Source: a virus
Virus record (IMG/VR): IMGVR_UViG_3300020473_000109
Coordinates: 1 to 26,526 of that record
Strand: one strand, 5' to 3'
DNA length: 26,526 nt
The translations under genes were made by a program, and so were the position numbers. This document shows positions 1 through 8,011 of the stretch, piece after piece. The notes below the pieces were generated by a model. It had not been told where the DNA came from. It saw nothing but the letters and a program-made list of their open reading frames with translations, and made no database searches. Every line of letters begins with the position of its first letter. The first letter of the stretch is position 1.

Positions 1-2
1 AT

Positions 3-413
3 GAACCAGATAGAGGAATACCAGTACCAGAAGAAGGTTTTGACCCTTCACCAATACAAGAAGATACTACTGAAACAACTACAACTACAATAAAAAAAGG
101 TGAAGACTTGCCAGGCAAAGCACCAACTATGCCATCACAGGAAACACAACGAGTAGATACAAGTTCAGATTATATGTCACAAGTTCCTAAACAAGCAGGT
201 ACTTATGAAGAAACACAATATATGACAAGGATGAGAAGACTTAATCCTAATTTTAGAAAGGACCAATTTTTGAAAAATTTTGACAATGTTACAAGGTTTA
301 AGAAAAAAGACCCTACACAATTTAGAACAAGACCTGTTGTTGAAGAAGATGAAATTAAATTTCCATTTGGTACACCAGTAACATCACAAGAGGTTTTAGA
401 TTTATTAGAGTAA
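3..413 (+). CDS. 3' end of an unknown phage gene (possibly portal C-terminus), 5' truncated
   Basis: The reading frame is open from the left edge of the window to a TAA at 411-413, so 136 residues are visible and the start lies outside. A TTG at 108 could be read as a start, but the frame continues upstream without a stop, so I treat this as the tail of a longer gene. The visible part begins with a Pro/Glu/Thr-rich low-complexity stretch (EDTTETTTTTIKKGED) and continues as a polar segment rich in Arg, Lys and Phe, ending in TSQEVLDLLE. No catalytic motif is present. Its place just before the large virion-type genes would suit a portal or other head protein with a disordered C-terminal tail. 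That is inference from position only. Confidence 0.6.
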   Translation, partial: EPDRGIPVPEEGFDPSPIQEDTTETTTTTIKKGEDLPGKAPTMPSQETQRVDTSSDYMSQVPKQAGTYEETQYMTRMRRLNPNFRKDQFLKNFDNVTRFKKKDPTQFRTRPVVEEDEIKFPFGTPVTSQEVLDLLE

Positions 414-417
414 AATA

Positions 418-3400
418 ATGGATGATGATTTAAATCCAGAAATACCTGATGATGCTAGTGAACTAGAATTTTTACAACAAGAGCAAGACATTGCTAAATT
501 TGAAGCAGGTTATGACGAACCTATAGATAACAAATTTTTACATAACTATATCGGTGCAAGGCAAATGAGTTATGGTGATGATGAATTACAAATTATTGAA
601 GATACAGCGTTTAGTAAAATTATGGACTACATGGATGCAAATGACATTCATTATAGCGATATAGATGTATATGATTTTATACCAGAAGATAAAAGATTAT
701 CACCATATTTAATTTTTCAACAAGGTTTAAGAAACGAATATTATACAGATGATTTTGTAGAATATATGATTGCAGTTACAAGAAGAACGCCATCAGGTAT
801 TTATGATGCTAATTTAGATGAAGTTATAGATGCTCCACCAAGTCATCACATGGCAGAATACGCACTAAAAGCTGCAGACGCAAAAGGACCAGAAGCAAAA
901 TTAATAGAACAAGCAAAAATTATTGGTGGGGAATATACAGACGCTGCTTTAAAAAAATTAAAATTTAGAAAATTTTTTATGGGAGTTTCTATTACAGCAA
1001 AACCAAGAGATGTTGTAATAAGATTTGTAAACAATTTATTTCCTGGAGGTTCTTACGAAGCATATTTAGAAGAAAGTCAAAGAGTAGCTATGGAAAAAAT
1101 GGGTATGACTCCAGAAGGTGATTGGTTACCAGAAGTAAAAGAAAAAATAATAATAAAAACAACTGATATAGATGGCAATGTTACATACACAGATTTTTAT
1201 GGAAATGAAGTTAGTCCTGATGACCCAAGAATTAGTGATAAAAGTAAATTAGAAGATTTAGAAGAACAATTTAAAACACCTATGGAAGATTTGCCACCAG
1301 AAGAGCAAGTTAAAAGAATGGTAGATGAAGGTATATTAACTGAATACGAAGGTGAACAAGCATTAGATAAAAAAGGTAATTGGGCAGTAAGAGAAATAGA
1401 CGACATAAGTGTCAAAGGAATTTTTACAAGCACACCAACAGATGTAAGAGGTCCAAGTTTTGTTTATGCAGAAATTAGAGAGATAGAAGATTTTATAGAA
1501 TATAACAGAAGAGATTTACCTGCTTATGGTACATCAGATGCACTTATTGATGATATAAAACAAACAATAAAAAAAAGAGGATATGTTTTTGACACAGATG
1601 AAGTATACAGAAGTGCTATAGCTTTTCCTGTTGGTGTAGATATAAATGGTAATATACAAATAGCTGAAGGTAATCATAGACTTACTGCAGCTTTAGAAGT
1701 TGCAAAAGAAACAGGTAAAAATATTTATGTGCCTATATATGTATATCCAGGAGGCACACAGGTTGGTAGTCAAGAAGCAGCTTACAGAGGTAAATTTAGA
1801 ACTGTTAATCCACAAGATTTACATAGTGCATTGTATCAGTTATTTATAGATGTTGGTGCTGATGAGTATTCTGCAAATGAAAAAGTTGGTAAAGAATTTA
1901 ATACTGTTAAACAATATACAGGTTCTAACTATTTAGGTGCAGGTGGAAGTGGAGGCAACAGTACATCACAAGAAAATATTAAAAAGTTTTTTGATGCTAT
2001 AGGGGTTAATACATATACATATAGAAATTTACCAGAAGACAATATATTTAAAACAGGTGTTAATCCATTAATAGACACAACTACAACTTCTGATTTGGAA
2101 GAATTAATAAAAATAAATCGAACTACAGACACACCTATAACTACAGAACCTGCATTATTAGAAACAAGATTTAAATATGAATTTACACAAATTCCTGACG
2201 ATACTCCAAGAGGATATTCTGTTATTAAAAACAAACCACAATGGCAATATGATGTTGTAAAACCAAACAAAATATTTCATCCAAGCAAAATGACATCTGC
2301 ATTTGGTTCATTGTCAAAAGATGGAAAAGAAATTATAAATGCTTATGTAAAAGGCACTATGACTGATAAACAGGCAACAAGACTTTTTATATTTTTAGCT
2401 TCACACAGTGATTTACCTGCATGGGGTTTTGGTAAATCATACAGTGCTAGAGATGCCATTGGTGATATTGCAAAAATTGGAATTATGTCTGACCGACCTT
2501 TAGATAGAGTGTTGCCAATGGGCGAACCATTTATGGAAAAAGAATTTTTAAATAAAATAGCGATGAGAAATTCTGATTTTTTTCAAGCGTTTGATGCAAA
2601 CGCAATAAAAAGTGAACAGTTAGCTTTGCGTATGTTGGTTGACATGCAAATGGAACGAGGACAATTTACAAATTTCAAAGAAAGAATGAGGCAAGTATTA
2701 ATAGATGAACATAATAAAATTTACAGACAAAACCCAAACGATTATTTTATTTTATGGCGTGGAGGTGGTTTAAATAGATTTAACACATGGCAATCTTTTT
2801 CTAAAAGACAAGAAGCAGCAATGGGTGTTATGCTACAGGTAAAACAACAGGGTGCAGGACAAGGTGGAAAACTTGAAACTTATGTTTTAAGTAAAAACAA
2901 TTTTATTGATTTAGATTCTTTAGGTTTATCACATGGTAATGAACAAGAAGTAATTGTTTTAACAGAAGCTGCAATTAAGCCTGGTGCAAAAATACCTGAT
3001 GGGTTAGATGATGCAAAGCAAATTGACGCTTATATTGATTCATGGGCAATAAGAGCTAGTGAACCAGAATTTTATCCTAAAAAAGGTTTTGCTATAACTA
3101 ATATATCTCAACAATTAAATCAATTAGGACAAGGTACACAAAAATTTTTTACAAATGTTATACAAGGAATGGGTGACCAAGCACCAAAAGCAGCGTATGA
3201 ACAATTAATTGATTTTAACAACAAACAATTAGATACAGCACAAGATATATATAACAAATTTGTAGTACAAGGTGGAGATTTTAATCAACATATATTTACT
3301 TCTATACCTACATTTTATGAAGCACAAATAGTAAAAGGAGTTGCATTAAGTAACATGTTAAATAATTTTGAAAAAGTAAATGTAACATCAGAATCTCCAA

Positions 3401-4854
3401 AAATTAAAGTTTTAGATATTGGGGCTACAGAAGGTACATGGTCAAAGTTATTAGGTTCTTTAAATAGTAATTTAGAAGTTGATGTTTTAGAACCAAATCC
3501 TGCAGCTAAAAAAATTTTTGAAGAATCAGACCAAGTTGATAATGTGTTTTTTCGACAAAACGCTTTTTCTTATTTACCAGAAGACCAAGGTAAATATTTT
3601 ATGGAAGAAGGTGGTAGTAGAAATATAAACTTTTTTAATTTTGGTGCAGGAGAAGATGTACAATTTAAATATGATGTCGTACACGAATCAATGACATTTC
3701 AATTCCTCGACTCTAATCGTAAAGCACAAATAAATTTTATTGCAGAAAATGTACTAAATGATAATGGAATTTTAATAATAGAAGAAAAATTTGATGTTGA
3801 TGATGCAGTAGGTCAATACAACGAACAATTAAAAAATGATTGGAAATCACAATATTATACACCAGAGCAGTTAAATTCTAAACAAAACCAAGTGTTAACT
3901 GAGATGGGTCGTAATCAAATATCCAGATTAGAAATGGAAACTATTTTAAATACTAAATTTAAATATGTAAATCAATATTGGAGTTCTGGTAATTTTGCAG
4001 GATTTGTAGCATCAAATAATCCTCTCGCAGATACATTTGTTGATGAGATAAATGCTTTAGATATATCATTAACAAACCACGAATTTTCTACTAACCCTAC
4101 AGATGAAGAAATTAAATACGCAGTCAAAAAACAAGTCGAAGGTACAGGCATTAATCCAGATTTACATAAAGCTGTTGTAGCTGATATGGTTGATAAAAAT
4201 GCAGGATTTATAAATAAAGTAACTGATGGTTTATTAGGTATCTATAAAGGTGCAAGAAGTGTAGGACTAGCAGCATTAGGATTAGGATTAAAAGGTTTAT
4301 CAAAAGCTGCACCTGTTTTAGAACCAGGTGATGTTCTTATAGAAAAAGCATTACAAAAATCAACTCCACAAATAGGTAAATACGCAAGTAGATTAGGTTT
4401 TGGATTTTTACCAATAAGGTCTATAGTGCCTAACTATATGGCATTAGAAATAGGAATGGCAGCAGCAGAATTTGTATCAGCAGCAATGTACGCATATAGC
4501 GATTATGCAAAAGCACAAAAAGGTGGATATATGTATGAATATCAAAATATTGATGGCAAAACAAGATATGTACCTGTAAGACAAGAAGATGGTACACCTG
4601 TATATCAACCTGCTTTAAACACCTATGATTTTTTTAGAACACCTCCTGGTCAAGAAGCTATAAAAGATTTTAATTATAATGATTTTTTCTTAAAGGAATT
4701 AGAAAAAGAACGAGTTACGCAATACTCACCAGGTTGGAGTTTAAGTAAAGCAATTTTTGGATTATTTGGTACAATGGTTGATGAACAAGCTAAGTTAAGT
4801 GAGCAGACTCGTGGTGATGTGGGTCAAGCATTGTTGACAGGAATTGGTAAGTAA
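418..4854 (+). CDS. Large multi-domain 'polyvalent' protein: ParB-like, ART-like and methyltransferase segments
   Basis: This 1478-aa protein starts 4 nt after the previous stop; no strong Shine-Dalgarno is visible. Residues about 345-450 resemble the ParB/sulfiredoxin fold, with E417-G-N-H-R-L after a beta-rich run and YVPIYVY following. Residues about 770-860 fit the R-S-E pattern of ADP-ribosyltransferases: R781 in LWRGG, S793-F-S795, then E842-Q-E844-V. Residues about 970-1190 look like a class I SAM-dependent methyltransferase: motif I KVLDIGATEG (D1000, G1002, G1006), the acidic VDVLEPNP strand, and a later hydrophobic strand GILIIEEKF. The last 200 residues contain alanine/glycine-rich hydrophobic helices (about 1280-1360) that could touch membrane. 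Phage 'polyvalent proteins' injected with DNA combine just such domains; the virion-gene neighbourhood suits that. Domain calls are from motifs by eye; the ART is less sure than the methyltransferase because the R-to-S spacing is short. Confidence 0.75.
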   Translation: MDDDLNPEIPDDASELEFLQQEQDIAKFEAGYDEPIDNKFLHNYIGARQMSYGDDELQIIEDTAFSKIMDYMDANDIHYSDIDVYDFIPEDKRLSPYLIFQQGLRNEYYTDDFVEYMIAVTRRTPSGIYDANLDEVIDAPPSHHMAEYALKAADAKGPEAKLIEQAKIIGGEYTDAALKKLKFRKFFMGVSITAKPRDVVIRFVNNLFPGGSYEAYLEESQRVAMEKMGMTPEGDWLPEVKEKIIIKTTDIDGNVTYTDFYGNEVSPDDPRISDKSKLEDLEEQFKTPMEDLPPEEQVKRMVDEGILTEYEGEQALDKKGNWAVREIDDISVKGIFTSTPTDVRGPSFVYAEIREIEDFIEYNRRDLPAYGTSDALIDDIKQTIKKRGYVFDTDEVYRSAIAFPVGVDINGNIQIAEGNHRLTAALEVAKETGKNIYVPIYVYPGGTQVGSQEAAYRGKFRTVNPQDLHSALYQLFIDVGADEYSANEKVGKEFNTVKQYTGSNYLGAGGSGGNSTSQENIKKFFDAIGVNTYTYRNLPEDNIFKTGVNPLIDTTTTSDLEELIKINRTTDTPITTEPALLETRFKYEFTQIPDDTPRGYSVIKNKPQWQYDVVKPNKIFHPSKMTSAFGSLSKDGKEIINAYVKGTMTDKQATRLFIFLASHSDLPAWGFGKSYSARDAIGDIAKIGIMSDRPLDRVLPMGEPFMEKEFLNKIAMRNSDFFQAFDANAIKSEQLALRMLVDMQMERGQFTNFKERMRQVLIDEHNKIYRQNPNDYFILWRGGGLNRFNTWQSFSKRQEAAMGVMLQVKQQGAGQGGKLETYVLSKNNFIDLDSLGLSHGNEQEVIVLTEAAIKPGAKIPDGLDDAKQIDAYIDSWAIRASEPEFYPKKGFAITNISQQLNQLGQGTQKFFTNVIQGMGDQAPKAAYEQLIDFNNKQLDTAQDIYNKFVVQGGDFNQHIFTSIPTFYEAQIVKGVALSNMLNNFEKVNVTSESPKIKVLDIGATEGTWSKLLGSLNSNLEVDVLEPNPAAKKIFEESDQVDNVFFRQNAFSYLPEDQGKYFMEEGGSRNINFFNFGAGEDVQFKYDVVHESMTFQFLDSNRKAQINFIAENVLNDNGILIIEEKFDVDDAVGQYNEQLKNDWKSQYYTPEQLNSKQNQVLTEMGRNQISRLEMETILNTKFKYVNQYWSSGNFAGFVASNNPLADTFVDEINALDISLTNHEFSTNPTDEEIKYAVKKQVEGTGINPDLHKAVVADMVDKNAGFINKVTDGLLGIYKGARSVGLAALGLGLKGLSKAAPVLEPGDVLIEKALQKSTPQIGKYASRLGFGFLPIRSIVPNYMALEIGMAAAEFVSAAMYAYSDYAKAQKGGYMYEYQNIDGKTRYVPVRQEDGTPVYQPALNTYDFFRTPPGQEAIKDFNYNDFFLKELEKERVTQYSPGWSLSKAIFGLFGTMVDEQAKLSEQTRGDVGQALLTGIGK

Positions 4855-6044
4855 TGGATAATTTTCAACCAGAATATATTGAGGCAGACGAAGTAATACA
4901 AGTCGATGGCAATTATTATGGCATATTTAATGTTTCTGGTCCAGATTACAATTTACCTTTAATAGTGTTTGTAGATTCATTAAATTATTTTAATAATGGT
5001 CAACCTCCTGCAAATGTGCCAAATTTTACACAAGAGCAATGGGAGCAAGATAATCAAAGATTATTTGTACCTGTTTTAGATTATGCAGAATTACAAGACC
5101 CAGATGATGGTAGTTGGGCAGAGATAGAAACATCATTAGATAGAGCATTAGAAAGACAAGCTGCAACAGTAGGTAATTGGATTTTTGAAGATGATATTGT
5201 GCAACTTTATGCAGCATCAGCATTAACTGGTATACCTGTTACAGCTACAGATTTAGAAAACACACCTTATTTTTTAAATAGTACAGTTGCTGAACGAGAA
5301 TGGATGCAATTAAAATTACTTGCACCTGATAGAGCTGCAGCACAACTGTCACAAAACAAAGAAAATTTTAATTTAGATATGACATCATTAGGTTTGACTG
5401 GTAGTGGATTTAATAGTCTATCATCACAATTAGCATTAGATGTATCATCTGGTGTAATGATAGAAGGCGATGGTATGGATGGTGATAAAGCATTTGAAAT
5501 ACTTAGATTATTGTCTGACCCATACTATAGAACAGTATCAGGTGGTGATGAAGCTATACCAGAGTCATACAGAAAATATATAGATACGATAAATCCTACT
5601 AAAGTAGGCGAACTAGCAGCAGAAAATCTCATTGTAGATTATGTAGGCGATGATGCTTTAGCAGGATATATTGAGTCAGGTGTATTTGCAAAATATGCAG
5701 GAATGTTAAGACTAGATGCAGAACAAGAAACAAATACAGGTGAAGAACAAATAAAACAAGAATTACAAATTGCACACGATAAATTAAATCCACATTTTGC
5801 AGGTGCAAAACATTCAACATGGTCTGGACCTTTGTATAATTATGGATTTCAAATTACAAAAATTGCACCTAACAAAGAATTTAAAGCATACATGGATAGA
5901 TTAGCTAAAGATTTTAAAGGTGACTACACAGTTATCGGACAACAAATAAGAAATGATTACCAAGATTCACCAGGTGTCAAGAATGATATTTTAGGTGGGA
6001 TGGCAGGTCAGTTTAAACAAGATTTATCGGCAGCGTTTACTTAG
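4854..6044 (+). CDS. Unknown probable virion protein, 396 aa
   Basis: The ATG overlaps the preceding TAA (TAATG), so translation is probably coupled to the giant protein. I do not recognise a family. The N-terminal 80 residues are beta-rich and aromatic (NYYGIFNVSGPDYNLPLIVF); the remainder is mostly predicted helical and acidic, with no Cys clusters, signal peptide, transmembrane segment or nucleotide-binding motif. The size, acidity and place between the polyvalent protein and the scaffold/capsid pair suggest a structural or ejected internal protein of a short-tailed phage. A helical segment around ILRLLSDPYYRT may be repeated loosely in the next protein (KMRSDPLMETVYPG), a hint that the two share a fold. 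Function is otherwise unknown. Confidence 0.7.
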   Translation: MDNFQPEYIEADEVIQVDGNYYGIFNVSGPDYNLPLIVFVDSLNYFNNGQPPANVPNFTQEQWEQDNQRLFVPVLDYAELQDPDDGSWAEIETSLDRALERQAATVGNWIFEDDIVQLYAASALTGIPVTATDLENTPYFLNSTVAEREWMQLKLLAPDRAAAQLSQNKENFNLDMTSLGLTGSGFNSLSSQLALDVSSGVMIEGDGMDGDKAFEILRLLSDPYYRTVSGGDEAIPESYRKYIDTINPTKVGELAAENLIVDYVGDDALAGYIESGVFAKYAGMLRLDAEQETNTGEEQIKQELQIAHDKLNPHFAGAKHSTWSGPLYNYGFQITKIAPNKEFKAYMDRLAKDFKGDYTVIGQQIRNDYQDSPGVKNDILGGMAGQFKQDLSAAFT

Positions 6045-6052
6045 GAGAAATT

Positions 6053-7312
6053 ATGGAATGGTGGCAACAATTAGGATTTAGCAGCGAAGAAGAAGCTATT
6101 GCTAGAGGCGAATCAAAAGAAGTATTTGAGAGAACTAGGAAAAACAATAATAATTTTGAGATGACTTTAGATGATGAAACAGAATTAATAAGAAATTATA
6201 TTGCTAATAGAAATAACACTGCAGATGATGGAGAGGAAGCAGAAGTTATTGTATCAGGTGATACAACAAAATATATAATTGTTCAAGGTGCAGGTGGTAG
6301 ATATGTAGCACAAGCTGACTCATCAGGCACATATACAGACGCAAATGTACAAGCAGAAATAGATAGATTAAATGCACAAAGAGATTCAAATTTACTAGCT
6401 GCGAAATTAAATACAGGAGGTGATGATACAGGTGGTGGCACTGGTGTATATATACCTAGAACATCAAACATATCATACGAACCTGTAACACCAAGTGGAT
6501 TGACTACAAAAGAAGAAGCAAAATTAAGATTTCCATATTTAGACGAAAGACTCATTGAAGTATATGTACAAGGATTTGTGGAAACTGGTGACAGAAATCT
6601 TGCTTTACTTAAAATGCGTTCTGACCCTTTGATGGAAACTGTATATCCAGGTATTAGAAAAAATGATGGTACATTGCGTATGACAGAACAAGAATATATT
6701 GTTGCAAAAGAATTTATGGAATTAGAGTTAAGAAATTATAATTTAAATCCACAAGTTTTTGGAGAAGATATTGTAGACGCTATATCAGGAGATGTTTCAC
6801 CACAAGAATTTTCTGAACGATTACAAGCAGGTTATCAAAATATTGTACAAAATATACCACAAGTTAAAGAAGTTTACCTAAGAGAATTTAACCTAGATTT
6901 AAATGAAGAATCTATATTTGGAATGTTTATATCACCTAGGTTAAGCACTGCAGTTTTAGATAATCAAATTCGTCAAAGTCAAATATTAGCAGAAGCAGAA
7001 ACAGCATTGGGAACAAGAGCGTTGACAGTACAAGTTGCAAGAGGGTTGCAACAACAAGGATTGACACAAGCACAAGCTAGAAGAGGATTTCAAGGTGCTG
7101 CTGCATTATTACCAGGACTATCACAAGGTGCAGAGAGATTTGGTAGAGGTGACATAACTGCTACTGAATATGTAGAAGCAACAGAGTTAGGTGACCAAGG
7201 TGTAGCTGAAAGAATAAGAAGAATTGAATCGCAAATTACATCAGCATCATCAGCACAAGCAGGAGCTGCTAGAACAAGAACTGGAGAAGTTGTAGGTTTA
7301 GAAGAAATATAA
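6053..7312 (+). CDS. Unknown probable virion/internal protein, 419 aa
   Basis: The ATG is preceded by a good ribosome-binding site (AGGAG at about 6042-6046). Residues 1-130 are polar and end in a Gly/Asp/Thr-rich linker (NTGGDDTGGGTG). The C-terminal 280 residues are helical, with Gln/Ala-rich stretches (RGLQQQGLTQAQARRGFQ) typical of ejected internal or neck-associated phage proteins. No enzymatic motif, signal peptide or membrane span is seen. It is the last gene before a noncoding leader and a promoter for the scaffold and capsid genes, so it closes the first structural sub-operon. An assignment as an internal virion protein rests on composition and position only. Confidence 0.7.
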   Translation: MEWWQQLGFSSEEEAIARGESKEVFERTRKNNNNFEMTLDDETELIRNYIANRNNTADDGEEAEVIVSGDTTKYIIVQGAGGRYVAQADSSGTYTDANVQAEIDRLNAQRDSNLLAAKLNTGGDDTGGGTGVYIPRTSNISYEPVTPSGLTTKEEAKLRFPYLDERLIEVYVQGFVETGDRNLALLKMRSDPLMETVYPGIRKNDGTLRMTEQEYIVAKEFMELELRNYNLNPQVFGEDIVDAISGDVSPQEFSERLQAGYQNIVQNIPQVKEVYLREFNLDLNEESIFGMFISPRLSTAVLDNQIRQSQILAEAETALGTRALTVQVARGLQQQGLTQAQARRGFQGAAALLPGLSQGAERFGRGDITATEYVEATELGDQGVAERIRRIESQITSASSAQAGAARTRTGEVVGLEEI

Positions 7313-7314
7313 CC

Positions 7315-7341
7315 TTGCACTTTTATCTTATATGTTATAAT
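7315..7341 (+). promoter_or_regulatory. Sigma70-like extended -10 promoter for scaffold/capsid genes
   Basis: TTGCAC at 7315-7320 and a perfect TATAAT at 7336-7341 are separated by 15 bp. TG at 7333-7334 gives the extended -10 form TGTTATAAT, which tolerates a short spacer. The start of transcription would lie near 7348, giving a leader of about 150 nt before 7498. Placing a strong promoter directly before the scaffold and capsid genes fits the high demand for capsid protein. Confidence 0.65.
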
Positions 7342-7347
7342 AGATTG

Positions 7348-7497
7348 ACCCTGTAGATAGGTCTGGGGGTAAAACTTGACCTTCAATTTTGTAATCGGTC
7401 TTGATGCCTACTGACAAGACCTGTCAAATAAAAACAGTAGTGTTAGACAAAATGCAGTGGTAACTCATACACCACTTGTAAAAATATCGTATGAAGA
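7348..7497 (+). ncRNA. Structured 5' leader with a predicted H-type pseudoknot
   Basis: The roughly 150-nt gap before the scaffold-like gene holds several perfect complementary segments. Stem 1 pairs GGTCTTG (7397-7403) with CAAGACC (7415-7421). Stem 2 pairs CTACTG (7408-7413, inside the loop of stem 1) with CAGTAG (7435-7440). That order is the H-type pseudoknot topology, with loop 1 of 4 nt, one junction base, and a 13-nt A-rich loop 3 (7422-7434). Further pairs are AGGTC/GACCT (7359-7363 with 7378-7382) and AGTGGT/ACCACT (7456-7461 with 7471-7476). I do not recognise a known riboswitch consensus. It may be a translational control leader, an RNA-binding site for a virion protein, or an RNA stabiliser. 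Confidence 0.5.
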
Positions 7498-7965
7498 ATG
7501 GACAATAGAATAATGACAGAAGAACTAAACAACTCTGACACGCAACAAGGCGATAAGAATTGGAAAGAAATGAGGGAAAAACTCAATCTTTACGAAACAA
7601 AAATCGCAGAGTACGAAGGTAAAGAAAGACAAGAAGTTTTTAAAACAGCAGGTCTGGACACTACAAAAGGTGTTGGAAAAGCAGTTGAAATGATGTACGA
7701 AGGTGAGATGACTGTAGAAGGAATACAGCAATACGCATCAGAAGAATTTGGGGTTGAGTTTGGGAATCAAGACAGATTACAAGATACTGTAGAAGCTACA
7801 GAGCAAAGTCAAGATAAACTAAACAACATACAAAAAAATTCAGTTGTAGATTTATACAACACAGATGTTGTATCGCAGATTCGTGAAATAGAATCAACTG
7901 GAAATACACGAAATTCGATTGCTGCAAAGTTATCTGTTATAGAGGAAGCTAAGAAAAACTCTTAA
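7498..7965 (+). CDS. Putative capsid scaffolding protein, 155 aa
   Basis: This small, highly charged and helical protein lies immediately upstream of the major capsid gene, the usual place of scaffolds. The sequence has a coiled-coil-like KLNLYETKIAEYEGKERQEV, no Cys, and a C-terminus rich in Lys and Glu, all typical of scaffolds, which have little sequence conservation. The start is uncertain: ATG 7498 has only a weak GAAG nearby, and ATG 7513 (MTEELNN) is an alternative with no better ribosome-binding site. It is separated from the capsid gene by 46 nt. The function is inferred from context and composition. Confidence 0.65.
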   Translation: MDNRIMTEELNNSDTQQGDKNWKEMREKLNLYETKIAEYEGKERQEVFKTAGLDTTKGVGKAVEMMYEGEMTVEGIQQYASEEFGVEFGNQDRLQDTVEATEQSQDKLNNIQKNSVVDLYNTDVVSQIREIESTGNTRNSIAAKLSVIEEAKKNS

Positions 7966-8008
7966 TAGATTTAACAGCTTCTTCTAAACAATTTATATAG
8001 GAGAAGAA
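7942..8008 (+). promoter_or_regulatory. Possible alternative hairpins controlling the capsid gene ribosome-binding site
   Basis: The capsid gene has the Shine-Dalgarno AGGAG at 7999-8003. TTCTTCT (7979-7985) can pair with AGAAGAA (8002-8008), covering part of it. The same segment, as AGCTTCTTC (7976-7984), can instead pair with GAGGAAGCT (7942-7950), inside the end of the scaffold gene, with one G-U pair, which would free the site. Ribosomes finishing the scaffold gene would disrupt the second pairing. The geometry allows a translation-coupled switch, but the sequences are purine/pyrimidine-rich and may pair by chance. Confidence 0.3.
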
Positions 8009-8011
8009 AAA

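Noticed and set aside
7397-7440. A preQ1-I or SAM-II riboswitch
   Set aside because: The pseudoknot topology and A-rich loop are similar, but the conserved ligand-binding bases of those classes are not present, and the downstream gene has no link to those metabolites.
7404-7463. A 19-codon frame (MPTDKTCQIK...) in the leader
   Set aside because: It has no ribosome-binding site, lies over the pseudoknot and has no recognisable feature; random open frames of this size are expected.
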